The notes: generated from the letters alone by a model not told the origin. A DNA stretch of 64,000 bases from an uncultured Lachnospiraceae bacterium (GCA_902781505.1 CACZJL010000002.1:151138-215137); one strand, 5' to 3'; shown: positions 8,643-17,723, numbered from the stretch's first letter. Made by a program: numbers and translations.

Positions 8643-9911
8643 ATGGAATATACTACAAGCGAAGCAAAGGAGCGTGTCATACTGATCGGAGTCGCAACAG
8701 ACTCCGAAGAGAGTACGGCACGCTCTCTTTCTGAATTAAAAGAACTTGCAAAAACAGCAGGAGCGGAGACTCTTGGTACCTGCATTCAGGTACGCGACAG
8801 ACAGGATCCGGGAACCTATATCGGTTCCGGTAAGATTCTGGAAGTTGCGGCGATGATTGCAGAACTTGGAGCGACCGGCATTATCTGTGATGATGAATTG
8901 TCACCGGCACAGCTTAGAAACCTCGAAGACGCACTGAATACTAAGGTTATGGATCGCACCATGGTTATCCTCGACATTTTCGCCGGCAGAGCGAATTCCA
9001 AAGAGGGCAAGGTGCAGGTTGAGATGGCGCAGTTGAAGTACCGCATGACGCGTCTTTCCGGCTTCGGTAAGGATATGAGCCGTTTGGGCGGTGGTATCGG
9101 AACGCGTGGTCCGGGTGAAAAGAAACTCGAGACGGACAGAAGAATTATCAGAAATCAAATCAGCAGGCTCTCAAAAGAACTTAAGGAAATGCAGGGCCAC
9201 CGCGATGTGACAAGAAAACAAAGAAGTCGAAACTCTGAAATTGTTGCGGCGATTGTAGGCTACACAAATGCGGGCAAATCGACGCTTCTTAATTATCTTA
9301 CGGATGCGCAGGTGCTCTCAGAAGATGAGCTCTTTGCAACGCTTGATCCGACGACCCGCGCGCTGACTTTGCCAAATGGCGAGAAGATTCTTCTGACTGA
9401 TACGGTTGGATTTATTGATAAGCTTCCTCATAACCTGATTGAGGCGTTTAAGAGCACCCTTGAAGAGGCGAAATATGCGGACATTCTGGTTCATGTGGTC
9501 GATGCTTCAAATCCGGATTATCTGCACCAGATGGAGGTCGTTTATTCGACATTAAAAGAGCTTGGCGTCGAAGGAAAGAAAATTGTGACACTGTTTAACA
9601 AGTGTGATCAAGTTCGCCTGCTTTCTGAACCTCCGGTTCTTCGTGATTTCCATGCGGATGAGTGCTGCGAAATTTCTGCACTTTCCGGGGAAAATGTCGA
9701 AGAGTTTCTGCATGTGTTAGAGCAGTTTATTAAAGAGCAGAGAATTGATATTGAACTGGTGATCCCGTATCCGAAGACGGGACTGCTGCAGCTGCTTCGT
9801 GCAGGTGGACAGCTCATTTCCGAGGATTACAGGGAAGACGGTATTGCGTTGAAGGCTTCTGTAGCGAATGAAGTGTATCAGAAGGTGCTCGCTGAGCTGA
9901 AGAAGAACTGA
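8643..9911 (+). CDS. hflX: GTPase HflX
   Basis: Ribosome-associated GTPase that binds the 50S subunit and can split stalled ribosomes under stress. The 422-residue protein has the HflX N-terminal domain (with a GTRGPGEKKLETDRR stretch before the helical linker), then the G domain with G1 GYTNAGKSTL, G3 DTVGF and G4 NKCD. The length is usual for the family. It starts 3 bp after the icd stop with only a weak GAAGG-like ribosome binding site inside the icd end, so it is probably co-transcribed and coupled to icd. Confidence 0.95.
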   Translation: MEYTTSEAKERVILIGVATDSEESTARSLSELKELAKTAGAETLGTCIQVRDRQDPGTYIGSGKILEVAAMIAELGATGIICDDELSPAQLRNLEDALNTKVMDRTMVILDIFAGRANSKEGKVQVEMAQLKYRMTRLSGFGKDMSRLGGGIGTRGPGEKKLETDRRIIRNQISRLSKELKEMQGHRDVTRKQRSRNSEIVAAIVGYTNAGKSTLLNYLTDAQVLSEDELFATLDPTTRALTLPNGEKILLTDTVGFIDKLPHNLIEAFKSTLEEAKYADILVHVVDASNPDYLHQMEVVYSTLKELGVEGKKIVTLFNKCDQVRLLSEPPVLRDFHADECCEISALSGENVEEFLHVLEQFIKEQRIDIELVIPYPKTGLLQLLRAGGQLISEDYREDGIALKASVANEVYQKVLAELKKN

Positions 9912-9975
9912 AGGCGCCGGCGCGCGCCAAAGTACTTGTAGTATGCAAGGCGTTCGGACGACGTCGCGACAAGGA
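9912..9975. other. GC-rich spacer between hflX and folA
   Basis: A short GC-rich stretch with palindromic GGCGCCGGCGCGCGCC-like sequence and GACGACGTCGCGAC just before the folA ribosome binding site. No promoter is evident; it resembles the GC-rich spacers at 37074-37200 and 40891-40920. Confidence 0.4.
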
Positions 9976-9986
9976 AGGAGAATGGT

Positions 9987-10490
9987 ATGATTATTATTGC
10001 AGCGGTTGACAGAAACTGGGCAATTGGAAAGAATAACGGCCTGTTGGTCGCAATTCCTGAGGATCAGAAGCTGTTTCGAATGGAGACAGAAGGCAAGACT
10101 CTGATTATGGGAAGAAAGACCTTCGAGTCTCTTCCGGGTGGAATGGCGCTTCCATTAAGACGCACCATTGTTCTGACTTCAAAGGAAGATTATGAGGCGC
10201 GTGGTGCAGAAGTGGCCCACAGCGTGGAAGAAGTGCTCGATTTAATCAGCATGACACCGACGGACCAGGTCGTAGTAGCAGGCGGTGCGAGCATCTACAG
10301 AACATTTGCCGAGTACTGCGATGAGGCGCATATTACAAAGATTGATTTTGAGTATGATGCAGATACATATATGCAGAATCTCGATGAAGATCCGGAATGG
10401 TCGGTGACTCAGGTGAGTGATGAGAAGACGTATTTTAACCTGATTTACGAATTCGTACATTATGAAAGAAAAAATGCAAAGAAGTATTGA
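9987..10490 (+). CDS. folA: Dihydrofolate reductase
   Basis: Reduces dihydrofolate to tetrahydrofolate with NADPH. The 167-residue protein has the expected order: IIIAAVDRNWAIGKNNGLL (with the Met20-type loop), a carboxylate-bearing segment before it FRMET, MGRKTFESLP in the cofactor-binding region, and VVAGGASIYRTF near residue 90-100. The start is ATG at 9987 after AAGGAAGGAG. Its stop codon overlaps the -35 box of the infC operon promoter, so it ends the icd-hflX-folA series. Confidence 0.95.
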   Translation: MIIIAAVDRNWAIGKNNGLLVAIPEDQKLFRMETEGKTLIMGRKTFESLPGGMALPLRRTIVLTSKEDYEARGAEVAHSVEEVLDLISMTPTDQVVVAGGASIYRTFAEYCDEAHITKIDFEYDADTYMQNLDEDPEWSVTQVSDEKTYFNLIYEFVHYERKNAKKY

Positions 10491-10515
10491 CAGAGTATGG
10501 TGGGTCTGATAGAAT
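10487..10515 (+). promoter_or_regulatory. Promoter of the infC-rpmI-rplT operon
   Basis: Perfect -35 TTGACA (10487-10492, overlapping the folA stop) and -10 TAGAAT (10510-10515) with a 17-bp spacer. Transcription starts near 10522, at the beginning of the L20 leader. Confidence 0.85.
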
Positions 10516-10521
10516 TGCACT

Positions 10522-10672
10522 GTTGTAAAAACGAAGCAGAGATTCCACTCTCACCTCAGCACTTAATTACAGTGACTCGGGTTCAATATGACAGTGATAA
10601 GCATTTGCTTACCGCATCTTTATTGACTTTACTAAGTGGATGATCTGATTCATCCACTTATTTTTTTTTTTA
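10522..10672 (+). ncRNA. Ribosomal protein L20 leader
   Basis: Structured leader of the Firmicutes infC-rpmI-rplT operon. It carries the characteristic CACTCTCACC ... GTGACTCGGGTTCAATA sequence seen in L20 leaders and ends in a terminator. In Bacillus, free L20 binds the leader and promotes premature termination; the same feedback is expected here. The family assignment rests on the conserved sequence and position, not on a covariance search. Confidence 0.88.
10633..10671 (+). terminator. Attenuator of the L20 leader
   Basis: An 11-bp perfect stem (TAAGTGGATGA at 10633-10643 with 10650-10660) followed by eleven T, 25 nt before the infC start. Confidence 0.92.
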
Positions 10673-10696
10673 AGGTAACTTTGGGAGGACAAGACA

Positions 10697-11206
10697 ATTA
10701 GTAACGAAATGCAGATCAACGAAATGATTCGTGACCGTGAGGTAAGAGTCATTGGGGAACAGGGACAGCAGCTTGGAGTTATGTCTTCAAGAGAGGCACT
10801 TGATATGGCAAGAGAAGCAGGAGTAGACCTTGTAAAGGTTTCACCATCCGCTAAGCCACCAGTATGTAAGCTGATCGATTATGGTAAGTACCGTTACGAG
10901 ATGGACCGTAAGGCCAAGGAACAGAAGAAGAAGCAGAAATCACTTGATGTGAAGGAAGTTCGTCTGTCACCAAACATCGATGTCAACGATCTTAACACCA
11001 AAAGTAATGCCGCAAGGAAATTCCTTGAAAAGGGAAATAAGGTCAAGGTCACTCTTCGTTTCCGTGGCCGTGAGATGACACGTATCGATGCAAGCCGTCA
11101 TATTCTTACAGATTTTGCGGAGAAGCTTGCAGACATCGCTGTTATTGATAAGGCACCTAAGATGGAAGGACGTTCTATGTCCATATTCTTAGCTGTTAAG
11201 CGGTAA
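10697..11206 (+). CDS. infC: Translation initiation factor IF-3
   Basis: Binds the 30S subunit, prevents 50S joining and checks the start codon. I place the start at ATT 10697: the only good ribosome binding site (GGAGG, 10684-10688) lies 8 nt before it, whereas the first ATG at 10709 would be 20 nt away. The resulting N terminus (M-S-N-E-M-Q-I-N-E) matches the ISKD-type start of Bacillus IF-3, and ATT starts are typical of infC, where IF-3 represses its own rare-codon start. The 169-residue product has the N-terminal domain, a Lys-rich linker (KAKEQKKKQKS) and the C-terminal domain (KVKVTLRFRGREM). Confidence 0.93.
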   Translation: MSNEMQINEMIRDREVRVIGEQGQQLGVMSSREALDMAREAGVDLVKVSPSAKPPVCKLIDYGKYRYEMDRKAKEQKKKQKSLDVKEVRLSPNIDVNDLNTKSNAARKFLEKGNKVKVTLRFRGREMTRIDASRHILTDFAEKLADIAVIDKAPKMEGRSMSIFLAVKR

Positions 11207-11250
11207 TCGGAATTCAACAAACAATCGAAAGAGTTTAAGGAGGATTTATT

Positions 11251-11448
11251 ATGCCAAAGGTTAAGACAAAAAGAGCAGCAGCAAAGCGCTTTAAGATCAC
11301 AGGAACAGGAAAGCTTAAGAGAATGAAGGCTTACAAGAGCCATATCCTCACAAAGAAGACAACTAAGAGAAAGAGAAACTTACGTCATGCAGCTATGACA
11401 GATGCTACAAACGTAAAGACAATGAAGAAGATCATGCCATATCTCTAA
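11251..11448 (+). CDS. rpmI: 50S ribosomal protein L35
   Basis: A 65-residue, strongly basic ribosomal protein with the L35 pattern [20 protein letters not shown] and a KRKRNLRH segment. It has a good ribosome binding site (AAGGAGG) and lies between infC and rplT as in nearly all Firmicutes, under control of the L20 leader. Confidence 0.97.
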   Translation: MPKVKTKRAAAKRFKITGTGKLKRMKAYKSHILTKKTTKRKRNLRHAAMTDATNVKTMKKIMPYL

Positions 11449-11496
11449 TTTGAGATTTGACACGTGAACAGTTGATTTTTAGGAGGATTTTTTAAA

Positions 11497-11853
11497 ATGG
11501 CAAGAATTAAAGGCGGATTAAACGCAAAGAAGAAGCACAATAGAGTATTAAAGTTGGCTAAGGGTTACAGAGGCGCTCGTTCTAAGCAGTACAGAGTTGC
11601 TAAGCAGTCCGTAATGAGAGCTCTTACAGAGTCTTTCGCTGGCCGTAAGCAGAAGAAGAGACAGTTCAGAAGCCTCTGGATCGCTCGTATCAATGCCGCA
11701 GCTAGAATCAACGGACTTTCTTACAGCAAGTTCATGTTCGGCTTAAAGAAGGCTAACATCGACCTCAACAGAAAGGTACTTGCTGATATGGCAGTTAACG
11801 ATGCTGAAGGTTTTGCTAAGCTTGCAGAAGCAGCTAAGGCCCAGCTCGCATAA
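11497..11853 (+). CDS. rplT: 50S ribosomal protein L20
   Basis: A 118-residue large-subunit protein that binds 23S rRNA early in assembly. It shows the basic N-terminal tail ([28 protein letters not shown] broken here for length) and the RDRRQRKR-like [16 protein letters not shown] core. In this operon type L20 is also the feedback regulator that acts on the leader at 10522-10672. A terminator follows at 11871-11928. Confidence 0.97.
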   Translation: MARIKGGLNAKKKHNRVLKLAKGYRGARSKQYRVAKQSVMRALTESFAGRKQKKRQFRSLWIARINAAARINGLSYSKFMFGLKKANIDLNRKVLADMAVNDAEGFAKLAEAAKAQLA

Positions 11854-11870
11854 TTAAACACTGAAACGTT

Positions 11871-11928
11871 TAGGGGCGTGTGCACAGGAATCTCAGGGTC
11901 ACCTGAGCCCTGCGCCAGGCCCTTTTTT
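11871..11928 (+). terminator. Terminator after rplT
   Basis: A long hairpin with inner stem CTCAGG/CCTGAG, extended by CAGG/CCCTG and GGGC/GCCC pairs, then TTTTTT. Confidence 0.85.
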
Positions 11929-12007
11929 CTTTATTCTTCGATGTCGGAACCGCTCTTTTGCATGGAAGACGGCACGGGGACAATTTTTAGGAAATAGAGG
12001 ATTTGTT

Positions 12008-13054
12008 ATGAAGGCAATGTTAAAGAAGTGCAGTGCCATTGCGTTTGCCGTGCTTTTTGGGGCGACACTTGTGGCATGTAATACAGACATTAAGGTCGAT
12101 TATGGCTATGATCCGGCCTCTTACGTAACACTTGGACAGTATAAGGAAATTCCGGCTGATATTGATCAGACAGGAATTGTGAATGCTGTAATTGAAGAGC
12201 GTGTAAAGGCTGATTTAAAGGATTATATAACGTATTCTGAGGTAGACAGAGCAGCACAGAATGAGGATAGCGTAAAGGTTACATTCCGCGGATCTGTCGG
12301 TGGATCTGTCAACGAAGGTTTTTCGGCAGATGATTACGAATTCATCATCGGAACCGATCAGTTTCCAATTGATGGATTTGCAGATGCCTTAATCGGAATG
12401 AAAAAGGGTGATTTCAAGTCCGTAATATTAAAGGTTCCTGACAATTATCAGGCGGCGCCTGAGTATTCTGGCGAGAGAATTGTATTTGATATCACAATGG
12501 ATGCGGTTGGACAGCCGATCGTGCCGATGGTAACCGATGCATTTGTCAAGGAGAATTTAGGCTACGATTCAGTAGATGCTTACCATACAGCAATTAAGGA
12601 AAAGTATGATTCTCAGATTCAGGAGCGTATCACAAAGGCGAAGAAAGAAGCTGTACTTAAGCAGCTTTCTGAGAATAACAAGGTAAATGGCTATCCTCAG
12701 AGTCTGTATGATCAGAGAAGCAGCGATTTATCTACGTCTATTCTGTTCTACTCAACACTCTATGATGAGGATAACGAAACTTACTGTCAGAGAGTATTTG
12801 GCATGTCTTTTGACGACTATGTTTTAAACAGCGTTAATCAGGAGCTGATTTTGGAAGCAATTGCCGTGAAGGAAGGCCTGAAGGTTACTGAGTACGAGTA
12901 CAAGGGTGACCTTGATGACTTCGCAAGCCAGGTTGGATTCGGAAGCAAGGATGATATGCTGAAGAAATACGATAAGGACTATATCGTAAAGCAGATGATC
13001 AATAATAAGGCTCAGCAGCTTGTATTAGACTCTGCAGTATACAATATAAAATAA
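12008..13054 (+). CDS. Trigger-factor-like peptidyl-prolyl isomerase lipoprotein
   Basis: A 348-residue exported lipoprotein. The signal peptide ends in the lipobox LVAC with Cys24, so the protein should be anchored on the outer face of the membrane. After it come an FKBP-like domain (about residues 85-170, starting VKVTFRGSVGG, with a conserved IGMKKGD) and a helical region like the C-terminal chaperone domain of trigger factor. The ribosome-binding N-terminal domain of true trigger factor is missing. Its likely job is folding of secreted proteins outside the cell, which fits an organism that secretes large pectinases. The start is ATG at 12008 after AGAGGA. The role is inferred from domain similarity. 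Confidence 0.75.
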   Translation: MKAMLKKCSAIAFAVLFGATLVACNTDIKVDYGYDPASYVTLGQYKEIPADIDQTGIVNAVIEERVKADLKDYITYSEVDRAAQNEDSVKVTFRGSVGGSVNEGFSADDYEFIIGTDQFPIDGFADALIGMKKGDFKSVILKVPDNYQAAPEYSGERIVFDITMDAVGQPIVPMVTDAFVKENLGYDSVDAYHTAIKEKYDSQIQERITKAKKEAVLKQLSENNKVNGYPQSLYDQRSSDLSTSILFYSTLYDEDNETYCQRVFGMSFDDYVLNSVNQELILEAIAVKEGLKVTEYEYKGDLDDFASQVGFGSKDDMLKKYDKDYIVKQMINNKAQQLVLDSAVYNIK

Positions 13055-13125
13055 AATGTCTTTCTGGCAAATGTCACGGTATCCCGGCTGTTTAGCATGG
13101 ATACGGACATCTGTCCTAAGGCACT

Positions 13126-13170
13126 AAAAAAGGATTCCCTTATGTCTACACATAAGCGAATCCTTTTTTA
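13126..13170. terminator. Bidirectional terminator between the lipoprotein gene and uppP
   Basis: Stem AAAAAAGGATTC...TTATGT with ACATAA...GAATCCTTTTTT, loop CTAC. A-tract and T-tract on opposite sides let it serve both convergent genes. Confidence 0.9.
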
Positions 13171-13190
13171 TTACTTTTTGTATGTGCAGG

Positions 13191-14024
13191 TTACATCTGA
13201 ATGATGAAGCTTGCAAGAATTACAACGATTCCGAGTGCGATACGGTAGTAGCCGAAAATCTTAAAGTCATGACTCTTGATGTAGGCCATCAGGAATTTGA
13301 TGATGAAGACGCTGACTACAAAGGAAACAATGCATCCAACAAGAAGGATGGCAAGTTCTGCACCGGTGAAGGCAAGTCCGAACTTCGCAATCTTAAGAAG
13401 AGAAGCACCGAACATGACCGGAATTGCAAGGAAGAACGTGAATTCAGCAGCTGCCTTTCTTGAAACTCCAATAAGTAACGCACCGATGATAGTGGCACCG
13501 GAACGTGAAGTTCCCGGGAATACTGCAGCGCATACCTGAAACAGACCGATGTAGAATGCAGTCTTAAAGGTAATCTGTGATACCTTGGTCATCTTAGGTG
13601 TCATTCCTTTTTCATGGTTCTCAACAAGGATGAAGAGAATACCAACAATGATGAGTGCCAGTGCAACCGGCAGCGGATGATAGAAGAGTTCGTCAATCTT
13701 GTCATCGAACAGGACGCCGATAATTGCAGCCGGGACGCAGGCGATGATAATCTTCAGCCAGAGACGACAGGTACTTTTCTTAAGCTTTACCTTTCCCTCG
13801 TCTTTTGTTAGTGGCCAGAGACGACCGAAATAAAGAACTACAACAGCAAGAATCGCACCGAGCTGAATGACAACTTCGAACATGGAGAAAAATCCGGACG
13901 AAACGTTATCAAAATTCAGCAGACTGTTCAGCAAAATCATATGACCTGTTGAGCTGACCGGGAGCCATTCCGTGATACCTTCAACAATTCCGTAAAGTAC
14001 GGAAATCAGAATATCAAAAAGCAT
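13191..14024 (-). CDS. uppP: Undecaprenyl-diphosphatase UppP/BacA
   Basis: Integral membrane enzyme that recycles undecaprenyl pyrophosphate to the monophosphate carrier for peptidoglycan and wall polymers; it also confers some bacitracin resistance. The 277-residue protein has the two family signatures: EGITEWLPVSSTGH (about residues 16-29) and PGTSRSGAT (about 170-178), and about eight hydrophobic helices. The start at 14024 follows AAAGGAGGC. It stands alone between the shared terminator and the dut-nrdG pair. Confidence 0.96.
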   Translation of the reverse strand: MLFDILISVLYGIVEGITEWLPVSSTGHMILLNSLLNFDNVSSGFFSMFEVVIQLGAILAVVVLYFGRLWPLTKDEGKVKLKKSTCRLWLKIIIACVPAAIIGVLFDDKIDELFYHPLPVALALIIVGILFILVENHEKGMTPKMTKVSQITFKTAFYIGLFQVCAAVFPGTSRSGATIIGALLIGVSRKAAAEFTFFLAIPVMFGASLLKIAKFGLAFTGAELAILLVGCIVSFVVSVFIIKFLMAYIKSHDFKIFGYYRIALGIVVILASFIIQM

Positions 14025-14129
14025 AAAAGCCTCCTTTTTTAAATTTTTGTGTGCTTAGTGTAACATACCAGTGCATGTTTTAAAACAAGTTTAAAAATGG
14101 CCTTCGAGCGGGGGATAAGCGTTTCAAAA

Positions 14130-14576
14130 TCAGTTGCGGCCGGTGCTTCCGAAGCCGCCTTCGCCACGTTCTGATTCTGCGAGAGTATCAGCTTCTTCAA
14201 ATTCAGCGGTAAAGTAAGGCGCAAAACAAATCTGAGCAATGCGGTCGCCCTTGGCAACGGTGAAGCTCTCAGAAGAATGGTTGTGAAGTGCAACCATGAT
14301 TTCTCCCCGATAGTCGGAATCGATGACGCCAACCTTGTTAGCAGGAGCAATGCCATGCTTGCAGGCATAACCGCTTCGTGCATAGACCAGTCCGACAACG
14401 CCGTTTGGAATCTCAAATGCGAGGCCGGTATGGAAGAATGCAGTTTCGCCCGGGGCGAGAACGGTATCTTCCGTGATGGAATAGAGGTCGCTTCCTGCGG
14501 CAAATGGAGTGCCATAGCTTGGTACATGCGCCTCTTCGTTCAATTTCTTAAATTTTACCTGAATATTTGTAATCAT
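14130..14576 (-). CDS. dut: dUTP diphosphatase
   Basis: Hydrolyses dUTP to dUMP, which keeps uracil out of DNA and supplies thymidylate synthesis. All five trimeric dUTPase motifs are present: AGSDLYS, ARSGYA, GVIDSDYRGEI, RIAQICF and the glycine-rich tail RGEGGFGSTG. The product has 148 residues, usual for the family. I chose ATG at 14576, preceded by AAAGGA; an in-frame ATG upstream at 14645 would overlap nrdG and add an unrelated N terminus. It follows nrdG by 40 bp, so the two form a deoxynucleotide operon. Confidence 0.95.
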   Translation of the reverse strand: MITNIQVKFKKLNEEAHVPSYGTPFAAGSDLYSITEDTVLAPGETAFFHTGLAFEIPNGVVGLVYARSGYACKHGIAPANKVGVIDSDYRGEIMVALHNHSSESFTVAKGDRIAQICFAPYFTAEFEEADTLAESERGEGGFGSTGRN

Positions 14577-14616
14577 CACAAATCCTTTCTTTATCTTTGC
14601 TGCGCAAATGCAGCGA

Positions 14617-15150
14617 TTACATCTTGAACCGGGAAACATCAACAAGCACGATTTCGCCGCGCTTTAATGTTTCCTGTACGTCAATTGTTCTCTGGTTAGA
14701 AGAACCCTTGAACTCCAGCGTAATATCCTTTAATTCTTCTTTAAACTCGCCATCTACAAGGACATCAATCATGGAAAGAATCTCTTTGGTTTCCGGCCAT
14801 TCCTTCATTTTGCCTTCCAGCATATCTTCTATTACGTATCCGGAAAATGCCCAGATGCTCTTATTTGGAACTTCTTTTTTCACTCTCTTTAAGAACGGAA
14901 GCAGGCATTTCTGATTTTCATGCTCAAACGGTTCACCGCCAAGCAGGGTGAGCCCCTGAATATAAGGAGCTTTTAAGTGTTCAATCAGTTCGTCTTCTGT
15001 TTCTTGAGTGAAGGGGGAACCATAATTAAAATCCCAGGTCACCTGATTAAAGCAGCCAGGGCAGTGATGTGTACATCCTGAGACGAACAATGAGACCCTG
15101 CAGCCAGGTCCGTTCGCGATATCCGGCATCTTGATTTCTGCATAATTCAT
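14617..15150 (-). CDS. nrdG: Anaerobic ribonucleotide reductase activating protein
   Basis: Radical SAM enzyme that installs the glycyl radical on NrdD. The 177-residue protein shows the CTHHCPGC cluster motif (CxxxCxxC) near residues 26-33 and a TLLGGEPFE SAM-binding segment. The start at 15150 follows AAAGGAGG, and a -10 like TATAAT lies at 15183-15188 on the minus strand. Its partner nrdD is not adjacent but lies about 29 kb away at 43848-46100. I see no NrdR box before nrdG, unlike before nrdD. Confidence 0.95.
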   Translation of the reverse strand: MNYAEIKMPDIANGPGCRVSLFVSGCTHHCPGCFNQVTWDFNYGSPFTQETEDELIEHLKAPYIQGLTLLGGEPFEHENQKCLLPFLKRVKKEVPNKSIWAFSGYVIEDMLEGKMKEWPETKEILSMIDVLVDGEFKEELKDITLEFKGSSNQRTIDVQETLKRGEIVLVDVSRFKM

Positions 15151-15342
15151 GAGAAGATACCTCCTTTACGTAATTCTTCTCTATTATACTCGAATCCACA
15201 GATTTACGCACGGTGAAGATTTCCATACTAGAATCATGAGAATAAATCTGTAAAATCAAGATAATTAACCCCTTTAACGACAGTACATACAGAAAAATCG
15301 TGATATTCTTAGCTCATCAAAAAAGTGTTTAGGAGGTCGAGT

Positions 15343-17661
15343 ATGAAACTGTACGTAGACAGGTTATACCGCTATGAGAGAAAGGATGAGCCTTTATTTA
15401 CGCCACTCTCAATGAGACCAGGTGAATTAACTGACCCGGATAAAATCGCTGTATTCCAGAATGGAACTGCACTTCCGGTGCAGGCTAAGGTAACTGCCCG
15501 ACATGCAGACGGATCCATACGTTTCGCATTTGCCCGTTTCCAGGCAACCATTCCAGCCAATGCAGGATGTGAGCTGGAACTTGATTACTCCGGAAAGAAA
15601 GCTGAGAGCTTTGCCGGAAATAAGGTGGATGAGGCAGGCGATTTCATTACTGTAGATACAGGCGCATTAAAGCTTACTGTAAAGAAAAATTCTGAGTCTG
15701 CATTCAACAGAATTGAAGTGAATGGCAGAACATATGGAAAAGAAAATTTCGCAGGTCCTGTTTTAAGAACGCGAGATGGAATTCTTTATACCTCTGTTAT
15801 TCAGGACTGGCGTATTGTTGAAGAAGGCCCGGTTCAGACAATCCTCGAAGGAAAGGGAATCCATACAGGAGGAGACAGAACCCTTGAATTCACCCTCAGG
15901 GTTACCCTGGATGCAGGAAAGTCCTGGATGGATGTAGAATACCGACTGGTAAATACTTCCCTTGACGAGCTCGAACTTGATACCATCGGCTTTGCTTATG
16001 TGGCATCAGGAATGGAAAATGTTCACCTTGATTTTGCCCCAGCTTCCGCACCGGAAGGAGATGTGCAGGTGGAAGGCGTTCTGAAACTGCCCGAAATTGA
16101 AAAGCAGCTCGCAGGTGAGAGCATCCGTACATTTGCCGGAATTTCCAATTATAAGACAAAATTCCGTCTTGCAGGCGGTGGTCGCGAGACCGGATGGCTG
16201 GTTGATGAGGACTATCTGATGAAGGATGCCAATGAGCACATGTCAGAAGTGTTCTACGGAACCTTCATGGCAGACTATACGGATTCTGTAAGCGGTATCT
16301 GCGCAACAGTTTACCAGGCACAGCAGAATTATCCGAAGGCAATCAGAGCAAGTGCATCCGGTATTGTGATTTCTCTGATTCCGACAGGCGTCGGTCAGGT
16401 TAAGATGCAGTCCGGTATGGCAAGAGCTCAGCGTTTCCAGTTGAACTTCCACGAATCTGATGAAACGATTACAGAACTTGACAATCGTTCTACCATCTAT
16501 CAGATGCCGGATGCGGTTCGCATTGATCCTTCTTACTTTAAGGAATCAGGTAACTTCCCTGATATCTTCCCTGAGAAGCTGTCCCGTCGTTTTGAAGGAT
16601 ATATGATGCAGAATATCGACGGAAGAGCAAGATGCTATGGAATGATGAACTGGGGTGATACCTGGGATGAAGGTTATACAAAGCAGGGCCGTGGTAATGG
16701 TCGTCTTGTATGGCTGAATAATGAGTACGATTTCCCTCATATGGCAGCCCTTCAGTATGTGAGAACCGGCGTTCGTCGTTACCGGGACGCTGCTTTTATC
16801 GCAAGCCAGCACTGGATGGACGTTGATATTTGCCACTATTCCGAAGATCCGAAGTACTTAAATGGTATGTGGGAGCACACAGCAGGCCACTGCCAGCCTA
16901 GGATTATGGCCTGTTCACATGAGTGGGTGGAAGGTCTGCTTGACTATTATCACCTGTCCGGAGACGAGCGCGCATTTGAGGCGGCTCACGGAATCGCGGT
17001 AAATGTTCGCAATCTCTTAAAGCTTCCTGAGTACAACACTCCCGGTGAAGCAACAGCAAGAGAAACGGGATGGGCACTTCGTTCACTGACAGCGATGTAC
17101 ATTGAGACAGGCGAAGAGGAGTTCATCGAGCCATGCGAGCGTATTGTCGACGAATTTGAAGATTGGCAGAATAAGTACGGTCACTGGATGAGCACTTATC
17201 TTGATAATGTTCTGGTTCGCGTACCATTCATGACCAGTGTGGCAATCGGAAGTCTGATGCGCTATTACAGACAGTTCCCATCTGAGAGAATCAGAAAGAT
17301 GATTCTTACAGAAGTAGATGATTTACTTGAGACTGCTTATATGGATTGCGGTGTGTTCATGTATAAGGAATTACCTTCCTTAAGCCGTTATGGTACAAAT
17401 ACCCTCCTCTTAGAAGCTCTTGCCATTGCATATGAACTCTCCGGCGATACAAAATATCTGATTCCGGGCATTGAAACGTTCAATGTAACACTCCACTCTA
17501 AGTTATCCGGACCTGTCGGAACGAAAATGATTAAGGAAGATGCGGTGGTGACAACAGGCTCCGCAAAGAGATTTGCCCAGAGCTTTATACCACTGACCAC
17601 GTTCTACAAAGCTGTATCAGATGCAGGCCTGTGGGATGATGTCACGGAAGGAGTTCGCTAA
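15343..17661 (+). CDS. YetA/PcRGLX-like polysaccharide lyase family protein
   Basis: A 772-residue protein with no signal peptide, so probably cytoplasmic. The N-terminal part (about 1-340) is rich in beta strands with a RIFT-barrel-like start (PLFTPLSMRPGEL, DGSIRFAFARF), and the C-terminal half (about 400-760) is helical with conserved aromatic and acidic motifs such as WGDTWDEGY, WLNNEYDFPHM and WEHTAGHC, as in (alpha/alpha) toroid lyases. This layout recalls Bacillus YetA and fungal exo-rhamnogalacturonan lyase PcRGLX (PL26). I infer it degrades imported pectic oligosaccharides. The start is ATG at 15343, 6 nt after AGGAGG; an earlier GTG at 15325 would include that site. The family call is from memory of motifs and is moderately sure. 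Confidence 0.6.
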   Translation: MKLYVDRLYRYERKDEPLFTPLSMRPGELTDPDKIAVFQNGTALPVQAKVTARHADGSIRFAFARFQATIPANAGCELELDYSGKKAESFAGNKVDEAGDFITVDTGALKLTVKKNSESAFNRIEVNGRTYGKENFAGPVLRTRDGILYTSVIQDWRIVEEGPVQTILEGKGIHTGGDRTLEFTLRVTLDAGKSWMDVEYRLVNTSLDELELDTIGFAYVASGMENVHLDFAPASAPEGDVQVEGVLKLPEIEKQLAGESIRTFAGISNYKTKFRLAGGGRETGWLVDEDYLMKDANEHMSEVFYGTFMADYTDSVSGICATVYQAQQNYPKAIRASASGIVISLIPTGVGQVKMQSGMARAQRFQLNFHESDETITELDNRSTIYQMPDAVRIDPSYFKESGNFPDIFPEKLSRRFEGYMMQNIDGRARCYGMMNWGDTWDEGYTKQGRGNGRLVWLNNEYDFPHMAALQYVRTGVRRYRDAAFIASQHWMDVDICHYSEDPKYLNGMWEHTAGHCQPRIMACSHEWVEGLLDYYHLSGDERAFEAAHGIAVNVRNLLKLPEYNTPGEATARETGWALRSLTAMYIETGEEEFIEPCERIVDEFEDWQNKYGHWMSTYLDNVLVRVPFMTSVAIGSLMRYYRQFPSERIRKMILTEVDDLLETAYMDCGVFMYKELPSLSRYGTNTLLLEALAIAYELSGDTKYLIPGIETFNVTLHSKLSGPVGTKMIKEDAVVTTGSAKRFAQSFIPLTTFYKAVSDAGLWDDVTEGVR

Positions 17662-17723
17662 AACGTGATGTGGCACGGCAGATACTGTGCCGACACAGAT
17701 TCAATTAAGTGATTAAAATTTTG

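Noticed and set aside
11862..11875. AAACGTTT palindrome after rplT as a cre site
   Set aside because: The flanking bases do not fit the consensus and it lies at the 3' end of an operon just before its terminator.
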